Source: Sva-07 sp963716095 (GTDB lineage Bacteria; Actinomycetota; Acidimicrobiia; Acidimicrobiales; Ilumatobacteraceae). From it: a DNA stretch of 64,000 bases. The translations under genes were made by a program, and so were the position numbers. Location of the stretch: positions 1-64,000 of the forward strand of contig CAVQSV010000017.1 in assembly GCA_963716095.1 (NCBI GenBank), written 5' to 3'. The notes below the pieces were generated by a model that was not told the origin of the DNA, did no database searches, and saw nothing but the letters and a program-made list of their open reading frames with translations. Shown one piece after another: positions 61,629 to 64,000 of this stretch. Position 1 is the stretch's first letter; every line of letters begins with the position of its first letter.

Positions 61629-61661
61629 GGGGTGGCAGCGGGGTGGCAGCGGGGTGGCAGC
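61629..61661. repeat. Three tandem 11-bp repeats
   Basis: GGGGTGGCAGC three times without change, in the divergent region between the GPx start (61582) and the CNNM gene (61778). Confidence 0.9.
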
Positions 61662-61777
61662 AGGGCGACCGCGACTCAGAGACGAAACGGGCGACGGGCG
61701 CTGGTCGCCACGGCTGGCCGTGGTGGTCGATAACATCTGTCCACCCATGTCCGCCGACCGAAAACGAAGTTGACGCC

Positions 61778-63154
61778 GTGCTGACCGCTCTCGGGCTGAT
61801 CGGTGTGGTCGCGTTGATCGCGGCCAACGGGTTCTTCGTCGCTGTCGAGTTCGCCTTCGTTGCGGCTCGCCGGAGTCGATTCGTGGAGCGGGCCGACGAA
61901 GGCGACCGGCGGTCGAAGCGGGCGATCGACGTCCACAAGCGGCTGAGCTTCATGCTGTCGGGGGCGCAGCTCGGGATCACCGTGACCACGCTGTTGGTGG
62001 GCTTCATCGCCGAGCCGGCGGTCGCCTCGGTCATCGAACCGGCACTCGTTGCCGTCGGAGTTCCGGAGTCGGCGTCGTTCGGCATCTCGCTCACCCTTGC
62101 CCTGATCCTGGCCACGATGGCCCAGATGGTCTTCGGGGAGCTCGCACCGAAGAACTTGGCGATCGCCAAGCCGGAGCCGGTGGCCCGATCCCTCGCACCG
62201 TCGATGTGGCTGTTCCTGCGAATCGCCGGTCCCATCGTGCGTCTGTTCGACGGCGCGGCCAATCGGCTGCTCCGTTTGGTCGGCGTCGAGCCGGTCGAGG
62301 AGCTTCGTGGCGCAGTGTCGACCGAGGAACTCGACCTGATCGTCGACTCGTCGGCCGAGAGCGGCCACCTCACCGAAGGGCAGGCGGCGCTGCTCGAGCG
62401 AGCGATCGACTTCGGCGAACTCGAGGCGTCCGATGCGATGGTTCCGTGGAATCGCGTGGTCATGATCGAGACGACCGCAACGGCGGCCGATCTCCGTGAC
62501 CTGATGGCGTCGACACACTCGCGTTTCCCGGTGGTCGACGTCGAAGGCCATGTACTGGGCATCGTCCACGCGAAGGACCTGCTCGGCGTCGCGCGATCCG
62601 ACTACGAGATCACCCCGGTGTCGCAGTTGTTCCATGAGATCCTCGCGGTCCCGGAGGCGGCGGGACTCAACGTGGTGCTGTCCGAGTTGCGATCGCGGTC
62701 GACCGAGATGGCGATCGTGATCGACGAGTACGGCGGCCCGGCCGGCGTCGTCACGCTCGAAGACGTCGTCGAGGAACTGGTCGGCGACATCGAAGACGAA
62801 TACGACCCCAGCGCTCCCGGCGACCACGTCGAGACCGAACCGGGCGTGTGGTCGGTCGCCGCGTCGTCACGTCCCGACGAGATCGAGCGGATCACCGGCC
62901 TCGACCTCCCGGACGGTGAATACGACACCGTCGCCGGTTTGGTGCTCGACCGTCTCGAGCGAATCCCGGAGTCGGGGGACTCGTTCACGGTCGACGGGGT
63001 TCGAATCGAGGTGCTCGAGGTCGACGGGTTCGCCATCGAGCGTGTCGAACTGCGTGTCGACCCCACCGCGCTCGAAGAAGCTGTCAACGACGCCGATGTC
63101 TCCGATGGGGACAGGCCCGACACGGATGACGATCGCAGCGAGGGCGATCGCTGA
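61778..63154 (+). CDS. CNNM/CorC-type membrane protein (HlyC family)
   Basis: 458 aa. DUF21 transmembrane domain (about 1-190; FFVAVEFAFVAARRSR, GAQLGITVTTLLVG, GELAPKNLAIAKPEPVAR), CBS pair (about 205-330; HSRFPVVDVEGHVLGIVHAKDLL, IVIDEYGGPAGVVTLEDVVEELVGDI) and a CorC_HlyC domain. The family is linked to magnesium or divalent-cation export. GTG start 61778; its stop overlaps the next ATG (TGATG). Confidence 0.9.
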   Translation: MLTALGLIGVVALIAANGFFVAVEFAFVAARRSRFVERADEGDRRSKRAIDVHKRLSFMLSGAQLGITVTTLLVGFIAEPAVASVIEPALVAVGVPESASFGISLTLALILATMAQMVFGELAPKNLAIAKPEPVARSLAPSMWLFLRIAGPIVRLFDGAANRLLRLVGVEPVEELRGAVSTEELDLIVDSSAESGHLTEGQAALLERAIDFGELEASDAMVPWNRVVMIETTATAADLRDLMASTHSRFPVVDVEGHVLGIVHAKDLLGVARSDYEITPVSQLFHEILAVPEAAGLNVVLSELRSRSTEMAIVIDEYGGPAGVVTLEDVVEELVGDIEDEYDPSAPGDHVETEPGVWSVAASSRPDEIERITGLDLPDGEYDTVAGLVLDRLERIPESGDSFTVDGVRIEVLEVDGFAIERVELRVDPTALEEAVNDADVSDGDRPDTDDDRSEGDR

Positions 63155-64000
63155 TGGTCGGCATCGTGATCGCTGCGGAAGCTGCCACCGACGGCATCCA
63201 GGTCAACTGGGCCGGCATCGGTGTGGCCGTGGTGCTGCTCGCGCTCAACGGGTTCTTCGTCGCGGCCGAGTTCGCTCTGCTCGCCTCGCGCCGGTCGCGA
63301 ATCGAGCAGTTGGCCGCGGAAGGGGACCGCCGGGCACGCCACGCTCTCGCCGGGCTCCGTGAGATCACGCTGATGCTCGCCGGCGCGCAGCTCGGCATCA
63401 CCATGTGTTCGCTCGGGCTCGGTGCCGTGGCCGAACCAGCGGTTGCCGGCGTGATCGAAGGGGCGCTCGGCGAAGCCTTCACCCTGTCGGACACGACCCG
63501 TCACATCATTGCGTTCTCGATCGCGCTGTCGATCGTGGTGTTCCTGCACATGGTCGTGGCCGAGATGGCACCGAAGTCGTGGGCGATCGCCCACCCCGAG
63601 AAGTCGGCGCTGCTGCTGGCGCGGCCGTTCCGGTTCTTCGTCAGCGTGTTCCGACCGCTGATTCGCTTCCTGAACGGGCTGGCGAACCTCACGGTGAAGG
63701 CGTTCGGCGTCGAACCCCAGGACGAACGGGCGATGGCGCACTCGCCGAGTGACCTGCTGTTGTTGATCGCGGAGTCGGCCGACCACGGCGGAATCGCTGC
63801 CGAGGAGCACGAACTGCTCGCTCGGTCACTCGAACTCTCCGGTCTCACCGCCGCCGATGCAATGACGGTTCGTCGGGACATCGTCGCCGTTGGTGCCGAG
63901 GCGACGGCCGACGTCGTTGCGGCCGAGGCGCACCGGACCGGGCGCACCCGAATCGTCGTTCACGAAGGCGACCTCGATCATGTTCGCGGATTCGTGCACG
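63154..64000 (+). CDS. Second CNNM/CorC-type membrane protein, cut by window end
   Basis: 282 codons visible, open to the right edge. Same DUF21 plan as the preceding gene: FFVAAEFALLASRRSRIEQ, GAQLGITMCSLGLG, AEMAPKSWAIAHPEKS, then the start of a CBS domain (ADAMTVRRDIVAVG, TRIVVHEGD). A coupled paralogue pair, probably forming a hetero-oligomer or having divided roles. Confidence 0.9.
   Translation, partial: MVGIVIAAEAATDGIQVNWAGIGVAVVLLALNGFFVAAEFALLASRRSRIEQLAAEGDRRARHALAGLREITLMLAGAQLGITMCSLGLGAVAEPAVAGVIEGALGEAFTLSDTTRHIIAFSIALSIVVFLHMVVAEMAPKSWAIAHPEKSALLLARPFRFFVSVFRPLIRFLNGLANLTVKAFGVEPQDERAMAHSPSDLLLLIAESADHGGIAAEEHELLARSLELSGLTAADAMTVRRDIVAVGAEATADVVAAEAHRTGRTRIVVHEGDLDHVRGFVH

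Overview
The window is high-GC actinobacterial chromosome. Gene order and content (hrcA-dnaJ-rsmE, a BldD-type regulator, pdtaR-polA followed by rpsA-coaE, a fabD-fabH-fabG-acpP-fabF operon, a 6C small RNA, monomeric NADP isocitrate dehydrogenase, and surface proteins with DTR/AGRGGVP-type repeats) fit a free-living Acidimicrobiia/Ilumatobacter-like bacterium. The lineage is an inference from content; no database was searched.

Layout. 0-6 kb: end of hrcA, dnaJ, rsmE, a BldD homologue behind a consensus promoter and palindromic operator, hemW, a repeat-bearing membrane protein and a 2-oxoglutarate oxygenase. 6.0-13.3 kb: tRNA-Val(GAC), then accessory genes (an ECF sigma/anti-sigma/lipoprotein operon, a broken beta-lactamase-type hydrolase, small enzymes). 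Two partial copies of the tRNA 3' half at 10.9 and 13.2 kb suggest past integrations. 13.5-35 kb: a lipoprotein serine protease, metabolic and degradation genes (ROK kinase, TauD, SDR, amidohydrolase, acyl-CoA synthetase, amidase, aldo/keto reductase, acyl-CoA dehydrogenase), a wall or surface protein with three near-identical repeats, and several broken genes (ClC channel, sulfotransferase, hydroxyacid dehydrogenase). 35-39 kb: icd and gltA convergent on a 30-bp inverted repeat. 39-45 kb: carboxyltransferase with LysR, 6C RNA, HAD-acyltransferase, fasciclin lipoprotein, FabZ-like dehydratase. 45-49 kb: type II fatty acid synthesis operon. 49-58 kb: an unusual tRNA, pdtaR, polA, rpsA, coaE. 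58-61.6 kb: a gamma-glutamyl/thiol operon headed by a glutathione peroxidase with an in-frame TGA at its catalytic position. 61.8-64 kb: two CNNM/CorC-type membrane proteins, the second running off the window.

The strongest finding is the peroxidase at 61109-61582. The TGA lies exactly where Sec or Cys belongs in the family, the frame stays open and conserved on both sides, and a hairpin 21 nt downstream has the same AGGUCU loop as the E. coli fdhF SECIS. It is co-directional and closely packed with a GCS2-type ligase, an M20 hydrolase and a gamma-glutamylcyclotransferase.

About ten genes carry single-base frame breaks, including ones expected to be essential (polA, icd). Many are therefore probably sequencing or assembly indels, so I label only clearly decayed loci as pseudogenes.
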